A stretch of DNA of 64,000 bases from Cladocopium goreaui (Eukaryota; Sar; Dinophyceae; Suessiales; Symbiodiniaceae). The stretch covers positions 124,001 through 188,000 of the forward strand of contig CAMXCT020000507.1 of NCBI GenBank assembly GCA_947184155.2, in the 5' to 3' direction. The position numbers and the translations under genes were made by a program. This document shows, piece by piece, positions 12,149 to 21,738 of the stretch; the first letter of the stretch is position 1; each line of letters starts with the position of its first letter. The notes beneath the pieces were generated by a model. It made no database searches. It was given only the letters and a program-made list of their open reading frames with translations, and had not been told where the DNA came from.

Positions 12149-15100
12149 CTGCTCCGGCGACTCGGGACTCTCCGCCGTGCTCGGCGCCTCCGTGGCCTCC
12201 GTGGGCGCCGTGGCCTCCGGCAGCTCCGGCGGCTCGGCCTTGACGTACTCCTCGGTTGCGCCGCTTGCGGGACGTCCGTGGCCACCGAAACACCGAGATG
12301 TTCATCAGTTTTGTCAAATAATGATATTCAGAGATGTGTTTTTCCGTTTTTCCCCACCTGCCAGGTGAGGGTTGTTAGATTTTATCAGAGTTGTTCTCCT
12401 CCTCCTCCTCCTCCTCGGCTAGCTGTCCTCCTCCTCGTCCTCGTCCTCCTCCTCCTCCTCGCCTCCTCCTCCAGTTTCTCCTCGACCATGTCTGCATCAA
12501 CTTCCACCTGCACTTCCGCCTTGCCAACTCTTCGCCAAGCTCTTTGCCAACTCTCTTCGCCGACTCTCTGCGCCAAGCTCTTTGCCAACTTCCCAGCTCA
12601 GTGTGCACCGCTGGACCTCAACCTGACCGCTGGACCTCAACCTGGGACCTGCCCAGCTCAGTGCACACCGCTGGACCTCAACCAGGGACCGTCTCAGCTC
12701 AGTGTGCACCGCTGGACCTCAACCTGGGACCTGCCCAGCCCAGTGTGCACCGCTGGACCTCAACCTGGGATCTGCCCAGCTCAGTGTGCACCGCTGGACC
12801 TCAACCGGGGACCTTCCCAGCTCAGTGTGCACTGCTGGACCTCAACCTGGGACCTGCGAAGATATGCCAGAAGATATGCCAGATAGAATGCCAGAAGATA
12901 TGCCAGAAGATATGTCAGATAGAATGCCAGAAGATATGCCAGATAGAATGCCAGAAGATTTGCCAGATAGAATGCCAGAAGATATGCCAGAACATATGCC
13001 AGAAGATATGCCAGATAGAATGCCAGATACAATGCCAGAAGATATGCCAGATAGAATGCCAGAAGATATGCCAGAGAGAATGCCAGACAAAATGTCAGAA
13101 GATATGCCAGATAGAATGCCAGAAGATGTGCCAGATAAAATGCCAGAAGATATGCCAGATAAAATGTCAAAGCAATGCTTGTGGTGGAAGATATGCCAAT
13201 ATTAAAACGTATAAATGTCATGGTGGGGATCACTCGAAGTAAAGTATTTTTTTAACTGGTAAAAAAAAACTGACGAACATCATGATTAGAAACTGAGAAA
13301 TCTGCTATAGCTGCCAAACAGCATTAGCTGACAAACTGCTAAACATCAAGTAGTTGACAACAAAAACCATCTATCTGGGTATTTTTTTTATTTCACTAAC
13401 CTGAGTTGTTGGGCCATAAAAGGGAATGATTTCCCATATAAAAACCATATGATTCCAGGATTCCTTTATTAACCCAGATCTAAATGTTAATTATTAACCA
13501 TTGATATTCATGATAATATTTATAAACCATAGATATCCTGATTATGGATCATTATTAACCATGATATCATTGATGCACATGGAAAGTATCAGCATCTGCA
13601 GCCATCTGAGGCTTCCGACATCCAGCTCTGCCTCGGTAGCCTGCACCCAGGAGTGCTTCAACGCCTGACCATCGGAAAATTTGGGGCTTTTCTTAAGGGT
13701 TTTCAACATGAAGAATGGTAGACAAATCAAGGTTAAATGGAACATTATAGGGGTTGTTCAATGGAAAATTTTGAGGTTGTAAGAGTTTCCAGATGAACCA
13801 AGGTTAAATGAACAATTATCGTGTCTGTTGAATGGAAAATGATGGGGGCACCCTGCGGTAATGAAACGTGGCTTGAAATTCATCTGTAAATGGAGCTTTA
13901 TAGCTGGTTCGTTCCGGTTCGTGTCTGTCGATTCGTGTTGGTTCGCAAATGGTGGATGTTCAATTGCCACGACCGGAGGGCACCCATCAAAAACGGTGGA
14001 CCAAATCATAGAATATCTAGACATGATGGAACTAGAAAAACATTCATACCCTCTGGTCAACTAGCATAGCGAACTGGAAAATCACCATCTTTAATTATAA
14101 TAGCTAAGTCAACGAACTAAATGTGCGAATCTAACCCGTCGGGTTGCTAAAATCCCTCATGAAATCCCAGAAAATCCTTGGAGCTGCTTATGAGAAACCA
14201 CCAAAAAACTTAAAAAACATATGCCCAAAACAGATTCCCCATGTCTAGTGGATTTCCCATTGAGCAAATCATCCAAATCATCGCCTGAACTATGAATCTC
14301 ACTTGTTTATATGGGATATTCTGGGATATTGATATATTGGGATATAAATAAATATTAACAATAACTATGATATAACTAGTACCTTATAGGATTGATATAT
14401 ATATATATATATACACGCAACGCCTGGGTTTTGCCCAGGCGTTGCAGCGTAGAGGTTTCCCATTCACAAACAAATGATGTTGCAAATTACCGTAATTCCT
14501 ATGGGAAAAATGACAGGTACTAGGGACTATTAAAGAAACAAGGTCAAAACACCCGAAATTCCTATGGGAAAAACAAAAACGGCATAACATTTGAAATTCC
14601 TATGGGAAAAACAACAAAGGTACTAGGAGATTTTAAACTCTCAAATCGTGAAACTTAACATTCAATTAGGAAAATCAACAAAGATATTAGGGAATATTAA
14701 ACTCCCACCCCCGTTAAACCTTAAATTCCTATGGGGAAAACAGCAAAGGTACTAGGGACTATATCAAAAAATGTCAAAACACCCGAAATTCCTAAGGGAA
14801 AAACCAAAAACGGTATTAGGGAATATAAAACTCCCACTCCCGTTAAACTTTACATTCAATTGGGAAGATCAAGGGAATATTGAACTCCCATCCCCGTTAA
14901 ACTTCTACATTCATTGAAGATCTTCAATAAGGGTTTAATTCTCCCACCCCCGTTAAACTTCTACATTCATTGAAGATCTATCTTCAATAAGGGTTTAATT
15001 CTCCCACCCCCGTTAAACTTCTACATTCATTGAAGATCGTCAATAAGGGTTTGATGATGTTGATGATGATGATTCTGTTGATGATCATGATGGTGATGAT

Positions 15101-18100
15101 GATGATGATGATGATGATGATGCGTCGCCCGTCGTCATTGCGGGTCCGGGCAAAAACCAGGCATTTGCCGTATATATATATATATATATATACATACATA
15201 TATTTATTCTTTATGTAACTATCAACTAATGGGATATTGGGATCACTGTAATGTCCCAATAAATGTCTCATATATCACTGTTCATCAATGGGATTGATAT
15301 AATGGGTATACACACACCACCCCCTAAACCAATATATAGATGGGCGGCAAATATGATCGCCAGTCATCGTAGGTGTATAGCATTGGGTTTCCCACATTAT
15401 ATTAATTAGTAAACTACTATCCCAAGATATCCCAATGGCTGATATTTATATATCCCAATTTGATCATCTATTCTCCAACTATAATATATGACTGTGCATA
15501 CATGGGATATTGATATAATGGTATATAAATGAACTATCGTGGTAAATTATAATAATCACTACATAACCTCCAGAACTCACACGATATCCCCAGAAATCTC
15601 CAGATTGGATAGTCAAACAAATTCGGCAAAACGGGACAGATGACTTAGTGGAGTATCTTTAGTATTTTCATATATTTTCACCATCTAATCATTGGCTGGT
15701 TGGTGGTTGACCTACCCCTCTGAAAAATGGCGGAGTGAAAGTCAGTTGGGATGATTTTTCATTCCCAACTGAATGGAAAGTCATAATCCATTCCATGGTT
15801 CCAGTCACCAGCAACCAGGTATATTATATATGATATTCCCATATTAATATTATTAATATTCCCATAGTAAGTTTGTCAATATATATATATCTACCAGAAA
15901 ATTCCATGGTTCCAGTCACCACCAACCAGTTGGGGTACCCTCCAAAAAAATTCAAACAATCCCTTGATCCCACCTCACTGGCCGCTTGCCGCTCGGCTGG
16001 CTTCCAGGCCAACATGGGCAGCAAGAAGTCGCACATCTGCGGCAGTTCGCATGAGGAACGCCGTGGGAAACATGTGGGAAACATGTGGGAAGATCCTATG
16101 GAAAATCTTAGGGAAAAATCTTGGGGAAAATTCTTAGGGAAAATCTTAGGGACAACCATGGGCAAACACACGAGGCGGGCCTTTGTGACACAAGAAAACT
16201 CAGCAATCTCACCAAAATCCCCATGGAACACCGTCAATGATCTCATCACAGTCCAGGGCAGTTCTCACCACAGTACAACTGAACCTGCGTTGCACTGCTA
16301 AGACCAAGTCCTTTCATGTTCAAATGTGGAACTCTGGTCGTGTTTCATATGTCGGGATAGTGCCAAAATCTACGAATCATGCAATGTCAATTGTGCCTTC
16401 TGTATTGGAACACCGATACCATGCACTTCAAATCTGCACACGATCTCAACATAGATCTCATATTCTGCATGGGTTTTTACAGATTCTGTAGATCATTATT
16501 GGCATAAAATTGCAACAATTTCCAACGGAACACTGGGTTACAACGCATGACCCTAGGAACAAGAAGCATCGCGACGTGTAAACCCAAGGACTCCGTAGGG
16601 AAAACATGGGGGAAATCATGGGGGGCACCTTTAAAAAATCAAATTCTTATCCAACATGTCATAGCAGGAGATAATGGATTTAATGTGGTTAAATAACAAT
16701 AATAAACCACCCATTTGGGAATGGTTTATAATGTTTATACTACCTATAAAATGGTGATGACTGGGGGATGGTGCAAATGGCATTGTTTTAACCACATTAA
16801 TTGGATTCAATTGGATGTAATTGGATTTGCCATGACCATAACTTCAGGGTTCACGGTGCTCGGGATGATAGGATGAACTGATGAAACATCCAAGAATATG
16901 ATGTAGGGTCGTCTCATGTGACAGGCCCCCAATTTATGACCCTCCAAAGAATGGGGGAGAATGATGATATGACTTGTTGTTTGGGATAATTACCATTTTT
17001 TTAAATACAAATAGGAGCCCGATGAAAAAACATGAGATGTGTACGGATTTGTGTTGATTTAGGTGTTTTTTTTTCAAATACAACAAAGTCCAATTGCTGA
17101 TGGGTCATGTTTTTTTTGGAAAACTCAATGGATTGACATGGAAATGCCCTGGTAGATTATTTTACCCTCAGATTGGGGAAGCCAATTTTCACCAATTTTC
17201 GGTACTGGTTACACCCACATGTTTAGATCCGAAACTCAAAAAACGGAGGCAACACATTTTTTGGACCAAATGGCTTACCCTCTGGTAATGACTAACAGTT
17301 TGCGACATTGAAGCCATGGCCCAGTCGAGTTATAGTGGATTTACCCATTTTCATAGCATGCTGGATCTTTCCAGTTCGTTTTCTGTTAATGTTTACCTGA
17401 AATGGCTTACCTAAATTTAGGACATTGACATGGCTCAAAGCCGGTTTAACGCATCAAACACCCTTCTTTTTTTTTTGGGATTTTGCCAGGCCCAATGTGT
17501 CTGACAATGTCTGACATACCAGGCAAAAAAGAATCATTTGGTCGTCAGGGTATGTCATCTCCGCAGATAGATCGGAAAAAAATGTTGAGATCATGTCACA
17601 GCTCTTCAAATTCTGGTTACACATGGAAATTCTATGGAAATTCTATGGAAATATGGAAATTCTATGGAAATTCCAAGATTTGAACACAAATTCGATGGAA
17701 ATTCTGCTCAGAAAACTCTGGCGGGTCGCGCGCCTCTTTGGCGTCTTCTTCGGAGAAGAGATATTTTTCATTGAGAACGCCAAACAAGGGCCACATCCTG
17801 GCTTCGGCGGAGATGAAGCTGCCATGACTGGGATCTTGAAAAATTATGTGTGATTTTTTTTCTAGGATTTTCTATTGGTATTTTTATATAGGTATATCCA
17901 GGTTTATATAATTTTATATAGGTATATTATATCCGGGTTTCACCATGGTTCAACCATGGATGCCATGGATTTGGGAAAGGTGCCATGGGGTTTCACCATG
18001 GTGAAATCCCATGGAAAGTTCGCCAGCCCTTTTTGGATTTCACCGTGCATCATGTGCGCCGAGTTTCCCAACGTCCCAAGCTTTATTGGCTGTGGGGACA

Positions 18101-20845
18101 ACCTCCAAAAAAGCATCACGAGTTGATGGTAGTTGAAAGATGTTGACAGGATCAACTACCCAGTTTAGGTCTATAGCTATTTCGTAGTGATCCTAATAAT
18201 ATCCATACACAGCTATGACTGGTTTGTCCAAGCATCATGGATAGCGTTTTGCTATGTTCTGGCAAAATTTCGCAGCCATGATGGGGAAAATGATGGCCAT
18301 TTTCATCCATAAAACATGGACATCTTGGACATCTTGGACCAAACAAATCCCAGATTTCTGGGTCCAAATCCGAAACCAGGCGGAGACGGCTTGAAGTTCT
18401 TGATGTGTTTCAGCTTGCCCGAGTTGTTGAAGAAATCCTGTCAGCTTGCTCGAGTGCCCGGGCACTGTGGGGGGGGAAGTTCCCATCCACCAAAACGTCC
18501 ACATCTGTGTCATGTAGATTCGATGTATGATAGTGAAACATACCCTCTGGTAATCTTGAACATGGAAAGATCCAGCATTTTATAGCTGGGTAAATCCACT
18601 ATTTCTATATATGGCCATTTTCAATGTCGCAAACTGTGAGTCATTACCAGGCCGGGTACATACCACATTATCCACATTACCAAACACACACACACCGTCC
18701 GACGCCTTGGAATACTTTCCAGACAAGCAGAAGTCCTCAGACGTCGGCGGTCAAAATGGAAGCCCGCCGTGCTTAACACGTGATCTTCATTTCCCAACGA
18801 TGAATATTTTTCTCAGGTTTTGATGGATGTATATGCATGTATAATAAATAAATAAGTATAATATATATTGTATATATAATATGATATAATATGTCATGTA
18901 TATAGATAATTTGTAGATATAATATGATATAAATGTTCATCCCTCACAACCTATGGGTTTTTTTCCATGGTTTCTCCTGGTTACACAACTTTGATCCCCA
19001 GCTGCACCCCCCCCCAACGCGCTCCTTGTCAGGCAGACCGTCCAGCAATTCTGCGACGAGTGCCAAGTGATCTTCATCTCGGTCCCAGTCCTGACTTGCC
19101 AATGCCATTGCTATATAGCAATAATAGCATATAATATTTTATGGTTTATTATTGTTTATATTTGGGGGATGGTTTATAATGTGGGTATATAAAACAATGC
19201 CATTTGCACCATCCCCCAGTCATCACCATTTTTATTAGTGGGAAAAAACATTAAAAAATGTGGTGGTTTATTATTGTTTTACCCACATTATTGTGAAACA
19301 ACTTAGCTAGATGCTATTGTTACGATGCAGTCGTTTCATATGGTTTCAATATGTTTCTATTACCTTTTTGACCCTTGGCATGATCCTTTTGATGTGCCGA
19401 GACGCTGCAAACATATATATCTAGACCGTCTAGAGTCTAGACCTGATATAGCTGGATGTTCATCCACCCAGGACGCTTTTGTTACGAACATATGAACACC
19501 GTGATCTGGCCACGCAAAACTCACACTCTGTGCCGCAGAATGCGTTGTGGAAAAACATGGTTGACATGCATTGCCAAGGGTGACAAGACCTGTCATGACG
19601 AGCTGTGCACAAAATGTTGCCCAAAAATTAAGAGACAATTGAAAATCCAGAGAAACTACCCGCTGGTAAACTAACATAACTAGGAAAACTCACTATTTCT
19701 ATGGCCATTTTCTATATAGCTATGTTAGTCATTACCAGAAACTCTCTCCGCGGTGTTTTTTTACAGGATCATACAGGCTGTCACCATGGCGGCACTAATG
19801 GGGAGTTAACTCAGGTTTTCCAAATGAGGGATCCCAAAAATATCTCAAACATGTTGGCATGCCGTAGGACAAGGTGCCATACATATTACATATTCGTTTG
19901 GGAAGCCTCCAAAACTACAAGAAAGCCACGTCACACTCTCAAAATGATGGTTTGAATATGATACAATAGTCATTTTAAAAAAAAATCGGGCGATCCTCCA
20001 AACATTTTCAGAACCTCCCACAAATATCATCCCCAAATCACATCCTCAAAGTTCAAAAAATGCAACAAATCTGAGCTCGGCACATCCCCCTTCTGTTTTT
20101 TGGGGTCAAAGAGGAATTCTCCGGTCGCGAGTTCGAAGAACATGCACGCAGCACTCCACACCTTGAATACATTTTGGAGAAATGGGAAGCTGACCATCTG
20201 AGAAGTGAATAGACTTGGTTCAAGGGACATTTCTAGGATTTTCTAGGATTTTAGGCCTATATATTCTAATGTCATTACCAACGATGAATAAAATCGACGA
20301 AAACAATCATCAATTTGGAGGTATCATATTTATAGATTTTACCTGTTTTTACCTGATTTGGGTCTACATTTCGGGGTATCATCCAGGCCTCAGACACTAT
20401 TGGCTGACCAGCTCCCGAGCTCCGAACGTCGGCAGTTTCGTCCCAAGCAGCGCCAATGATGACCTGCAGGCTGGTATCATCGGGGGGACGATTTCTAGAG
20501 TCCATTTGAATCATTTGAATATTAAATATCCCTAACCTTTGAATATTACCTTTGGGACAGGTAACCAAACATATAGTTTCCGGAACCAAGGCCTAGTTAC
20601 CTATGGGAAAGGTTCCCAGGAACACTATAGGATATCTCAAATGGTGTCTAAAAACAAACTTGTTTAAACTGGAGAAACCCCAAATTTCATGAAATTTACT
20701 AATTGATTTACCCAGTTTTCTCCCATCTTCGCATCTTATGGGTATCTGATATAAGGTATACCTCCCATATTCGGACACCTGTCCGCCCTGCCTCAGGTGA
20801 TCTGTACTGCCGGGTCTGGATGTCATTGGTGACCGGATGGTTCAC
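12149..20845 (-). CDS. SRPK-like serine/threonine kinase, partial, ten micro-exons
   Basis: Kinases of the SRPK family phosphorylate RS-rich splicing factors. Exons N to C: 20,792-20,845 (VNHPVTNDIQTRQYRSPE, activation segment and P+1 loop); 20,428-20,463 (VIIGAAWDETAD); about 20,090-20,161 (VWSAACMFFELATGEFLFDP); 19,025-19,090 (DWDRDEDHLALVAELLDGLP...); 18,706-18,735 (DFCLSGKYSK); 18,391-18,437 (DFFNNSGKLKHIKNF); 17,734-17,797 (MWPLFGVLNEKYLF...); 15,974-16,036 (MCDFLLPMLAWKPAERQAAS); 13,641-13,664 (ALKHSWVQ); 12,149-12,250 (acidic PEST-like tail beginning EYVKAEPPELPE). The order and wording match SRPK landmarks (TRQYRS, ACMxFELATGxxLF, DEDHLAL, LSGKYS, FFNxxGxLxHIK, LxEKY, DFLLPML, HxW). 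Most joins keep phase at AG|G acceptors with GT, GC or GA donors. The ATP-binding and catalytic-loop exons were not found. They must lie upstream of 20,845, beyond the retrotransposon, or be missing. The fit to SRPK is strong; the exact ends of some exons are inference. Confidence 0.75.
12375..12595. repeat. CTC-rich low-complexity tract and short repeats
   Basis: CTC/CCT runs at 12,400-12,480 are followed by several copies of a CTTCGCCAAGCTCTTTGCCAAC-like word. Long open frames here in several phases on both strands are low-complexity artefacts. Confidence 0.7.
12594..12855. repeat. 41-bp tandem repeat
   Basis: About six copies of a unit containing CAGCTCAGTGTGCACCGCTG then GACCTCAACCTGGGACCTGC. 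Spacing measured between the clean copies is 41 bp, which changes frame at every unit, so the long plus-strand frames through it are unlikely to be coding. Confidence 0.9.
12856..13172. repeat. 12/24-bp tandem repeat GAAGATATGCCA(GATAGAATGCCA)
   Basis: Alternation of GAAGATATGCCA and GATAGAATGCCA half-units. The 12-bp period keeps one plus frame open as EDMPEDMPDRMP repeats and all other frames open too. No evidence separates coding from non-coding, and continuity with the 41-bp repeat argues for satellite DNA. Confidence 0.9.
13375..13477. mobile_element. MITE, CTGGGTA family
   Basis: It starts CTGGGTATTTTTTTTATTTC and ends TTTATTAACCCAG, with the family interior (TTTCACTAACCTGA, GATTCCAG). 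The flanks ATCTAT and ATCTAA fit a roughly 6-bp target duplication with one mismatch. Confidence 0.7.
14480..15050. repeat. Degenerate ATTCCTATGGGAAAAAC repeats and a 60-bp tandem
   Basis: Between 14,480 and 14,870 the word AAATTCCTATGGGAAAAACA recurs about six times with AAGGTACTAGGGACTAT words between. From about 14,880 to 15,050 a unit of about 60 bp (CTCCCACCCCCGTTAAACTT then CTACATTCATTGAAGATC) occurs three times. Confidence 0.8.
15051..15122. repeat. GAT/ATG trinucleotide microsatellite
   Basis: A nearly pure GAT repeat with a few GTT/GAT variants; an (AT)n run follows at 15,173-15,200. Confidence 0.9.
15696..15929. mobile_element. MITE, CTGGTTGGTGGTT family, long copy, TSD TTGG
   Basis: It starts CTGGTTGGTGGTTGACCTAC and ends TCACCACCAACCAG. 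The flanks are TTGG at 15,692-15,695 and 15,930-15,933. A second internal right end (CACCAGCAACCAG near 15,815) shows a partial duplication or nested insertion. It lies in the kinase intron 45 bp from the exon ending at 15,974. Confidence 0.8.
16678..16810. mobile_element. Foldback MITE, AATGTGGTTAAA family
   Basis: The left arm AATGTGGTTAAATAACAATA pairs with the right arm ATTGTTTTAACCACATT. The interior word GTGATGACTGGGGGATGGTG recurs in inverse form in the copy near 19.2 kb. Confidence 0.7.
18540..18660. mobile_element. TACCCTCTGGTAA-type small inverted-repeat element
   Basis: ATACCCTCTGGTAATCTTGA at the left and GTGAGTCATTACCAGGCCGG at the right enclose the family interior (GGTAAATCCACTATTTCTAT, GGCCATTTTC). 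A related piece lies at 19,660-19,740. The ends are less regular than in the copies at 44,201 and 46,886. Confidence 0.5.
19140..19300. mobile_element. Foldback MITE of the ACCCACATTA family, rearranged
   Basis: It contains GGTTTATTATTGTTTTACCC followed by ACATTA at the right, and an internal GGTTTATAATGTGGGTATAT. The central CACCATCCCCCAGTCATCAC is the inverse of the 16.7-kb copy. It is intronic in the SRPK-like gene. Confidence 0.55.
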
Positions 20846-20912
20846 CTAGAGAAAACCATAGGGCCGGGGCCCACATGATATCCTGGTGGTTTTAAGCATG
20901 GTGACTGATGGT

Positions 20913-20984
20913 TTCACTGGATTGGTTTAAGGGAAAATTTACAGGAAACCATGGTTTTTACCATCAAATATAGGGCTTTCCTGT
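20913..20984. mobile_element. Left part of a foldback MITE split by the retrotransposon
   Basis: GGATTGGTTTAAGGGAAAAT and following bases match the intact copies at 36,911 and 51,113. The element is interrupted after CCTGT (20,980-20,984) by the LTR retrotransposon and resumes at 30,130 with CCTGTAAATTTTCCC. The unoccupied copy near 36.98 kb reads straight through this point. Confidence 0.9.
20980..20984. other. Target-site duplication CCTGT, left copy
   Basis: CCTGT precedes the left LTR. The same five bases follow the right LTR at 30,130-30,134, while the empty paralogous site near 36,980 has a single CCTGT. Confidence 0.9.
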
Positions 20985-21070
20985 CTTGTCGCGCCACACC
21001 TTGTTTTTTCCTTTGGGCAATAAAGTGCCTATGGTCGAAACAGGGGTAATGGAGTGCAATGATCAACGGA
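20985..21070 (-). repeat. 3' LTR, 86 bp
   Basis: Identical to 30,044-30,129. In element orientation it begins TCCGTTGATC and ends GCGACAAG, so it lacks the usual TG...CA ends. The length is far below the several hundred bases usual for LTRs. Confidence 0.9.
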
Positions 21071-21082
21071 CTCCCCCCAATT
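21071..21082 (-). promoter_or_regulatory. Polypurine tract
   Basis: On the minus strand AATTGGGGGGAG directly abuts the 3' LTR, the position and composition expected of the plus-strand DNA primer site. Confidence 0.85.
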
Positions 21083-21168
21083 TGCTAGCGAATTGCATTG
21101 TGCCATGTTCTCACGGCATTTCAAAAGAAAAAATATTTTCACCTTCCAAAAAGCACCAAAGGGGGGGC

Positions 21169-21723
21169 TCAAGGCACTTTGTTCTTCTGATAATTGTACA
21201 TGGAGGCCTTTGTCTTTGTCGACAGGCCTTTGCCCTTGTGCTCTCTTTGAAAGGCATTCCATGGATTCCTAGGTGTGCCCTGCTTTGGGGTCTGTTCAAC
21301 GCTCACACCTGCAGATCCCGCGGCAAAACTCGAACCGCTGGATGAAGGCTCACCAACTGCTAAGCCCGAGGTGGTAGCGGAGCCGCTGGAAGTAGATTCC
21401 CCAGCGATCATTGGAGATTGCCCAGCACGCTGCTGCAAGCCCGACCGTGATGAAATAGAGGTCGACTCACCATGCTGCTGCAAGCCCGACCGTGATGACA
21501 TAGAGGTCGACTCGCCATGCTGCTGCAAGCCCGACCGTGATGACATAGAGGTCGATTCGCCATGCTGCTGCAAGCCCGACCGTGATGACAAAGAGGTCGA
21601 TTCGCCATGCTGCTGCAAGCCCGACTGTGTTGTTATACTCACAGACGTAGAGCTCTGAGTGGACGAAGCCCCTTCAGATCGCTGAAATTTCACCAAAACT
21701 TCCTCACCTGAATCCTTTTCCAC
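21169..21723 (-). CDS. ORF3 of the retrotransposon, repeat-rich, in frame with pol
   Basis: The frame runs from 21,738 to the TGA at 21,169-21,171 and is in the same phase as the large pol ORF; only the TGA at 21,739-21,741 separates them. No ATG opens it. The first possible alternative start is a GTG at 21,723, so expression may need stop read-through. Five tandem 15-residue repeats (SGLQQHGESTSxSSR) occupy the N-terminal half, followed by a Ser/Gly-rich linker. The C-terminal end is basic and aromatic, containing PRNPWNAFQREHKGKG. No known domain is assigned. It lies between pol and the 3' LTR, where other elements may carry an extra gene. An alternative is that it is simply the normal end of the polyprotein cut off by a recent nonsense mutation. 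Confidence 0.7.
   Translation of the reverse strand: MEKDSGEEVLVKFQRSEGASSTQSSTSVSITTQSGLQQHGESTSLSSRSGLQQHGESTSMSSRSGLQQHGESTSMSSRSGLQQHGESTSISSRSGLQQRAGQSPMIAGESTSSGSATTSGLAVGEPSSSGSSFAAGSAGVSVEQTPKQGTPRNPWNAFQREHKGKGLSTKTKASMYNYQKNKVP
21427..21640. repeat. 45-bp tandem repeat inside ORF3
   Basis: Five copies with the plus-strand word TGCTGCAAGCCCGACCGTGA then a GACATAGAGGTCGA word. The 45-bp period keeps the minus-strand frame open and encodes the SGLQQHGESTSxSSR units. Confidence 0.95.
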
Positions 21724-21738
21724 ACTCAGTTGACGGCA

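Noticed and set aside
12391-13242. 283-residue plus-strand frame with PAQCAPLDLN and ICQKICQIEC repeats
   Set aside because: The 41-bp unit changes phase at each copy and the 24-bp unit leaves all frames open. It is best explained as two satellites beside the acidic kinase exon.
18830-18940. Possible promoter from TATA-like words
   Set aside because: The DNA here and at many other places is (AT)n-rich; dinoflagellate promoters do not follow a TATA rule, so no call is justified.
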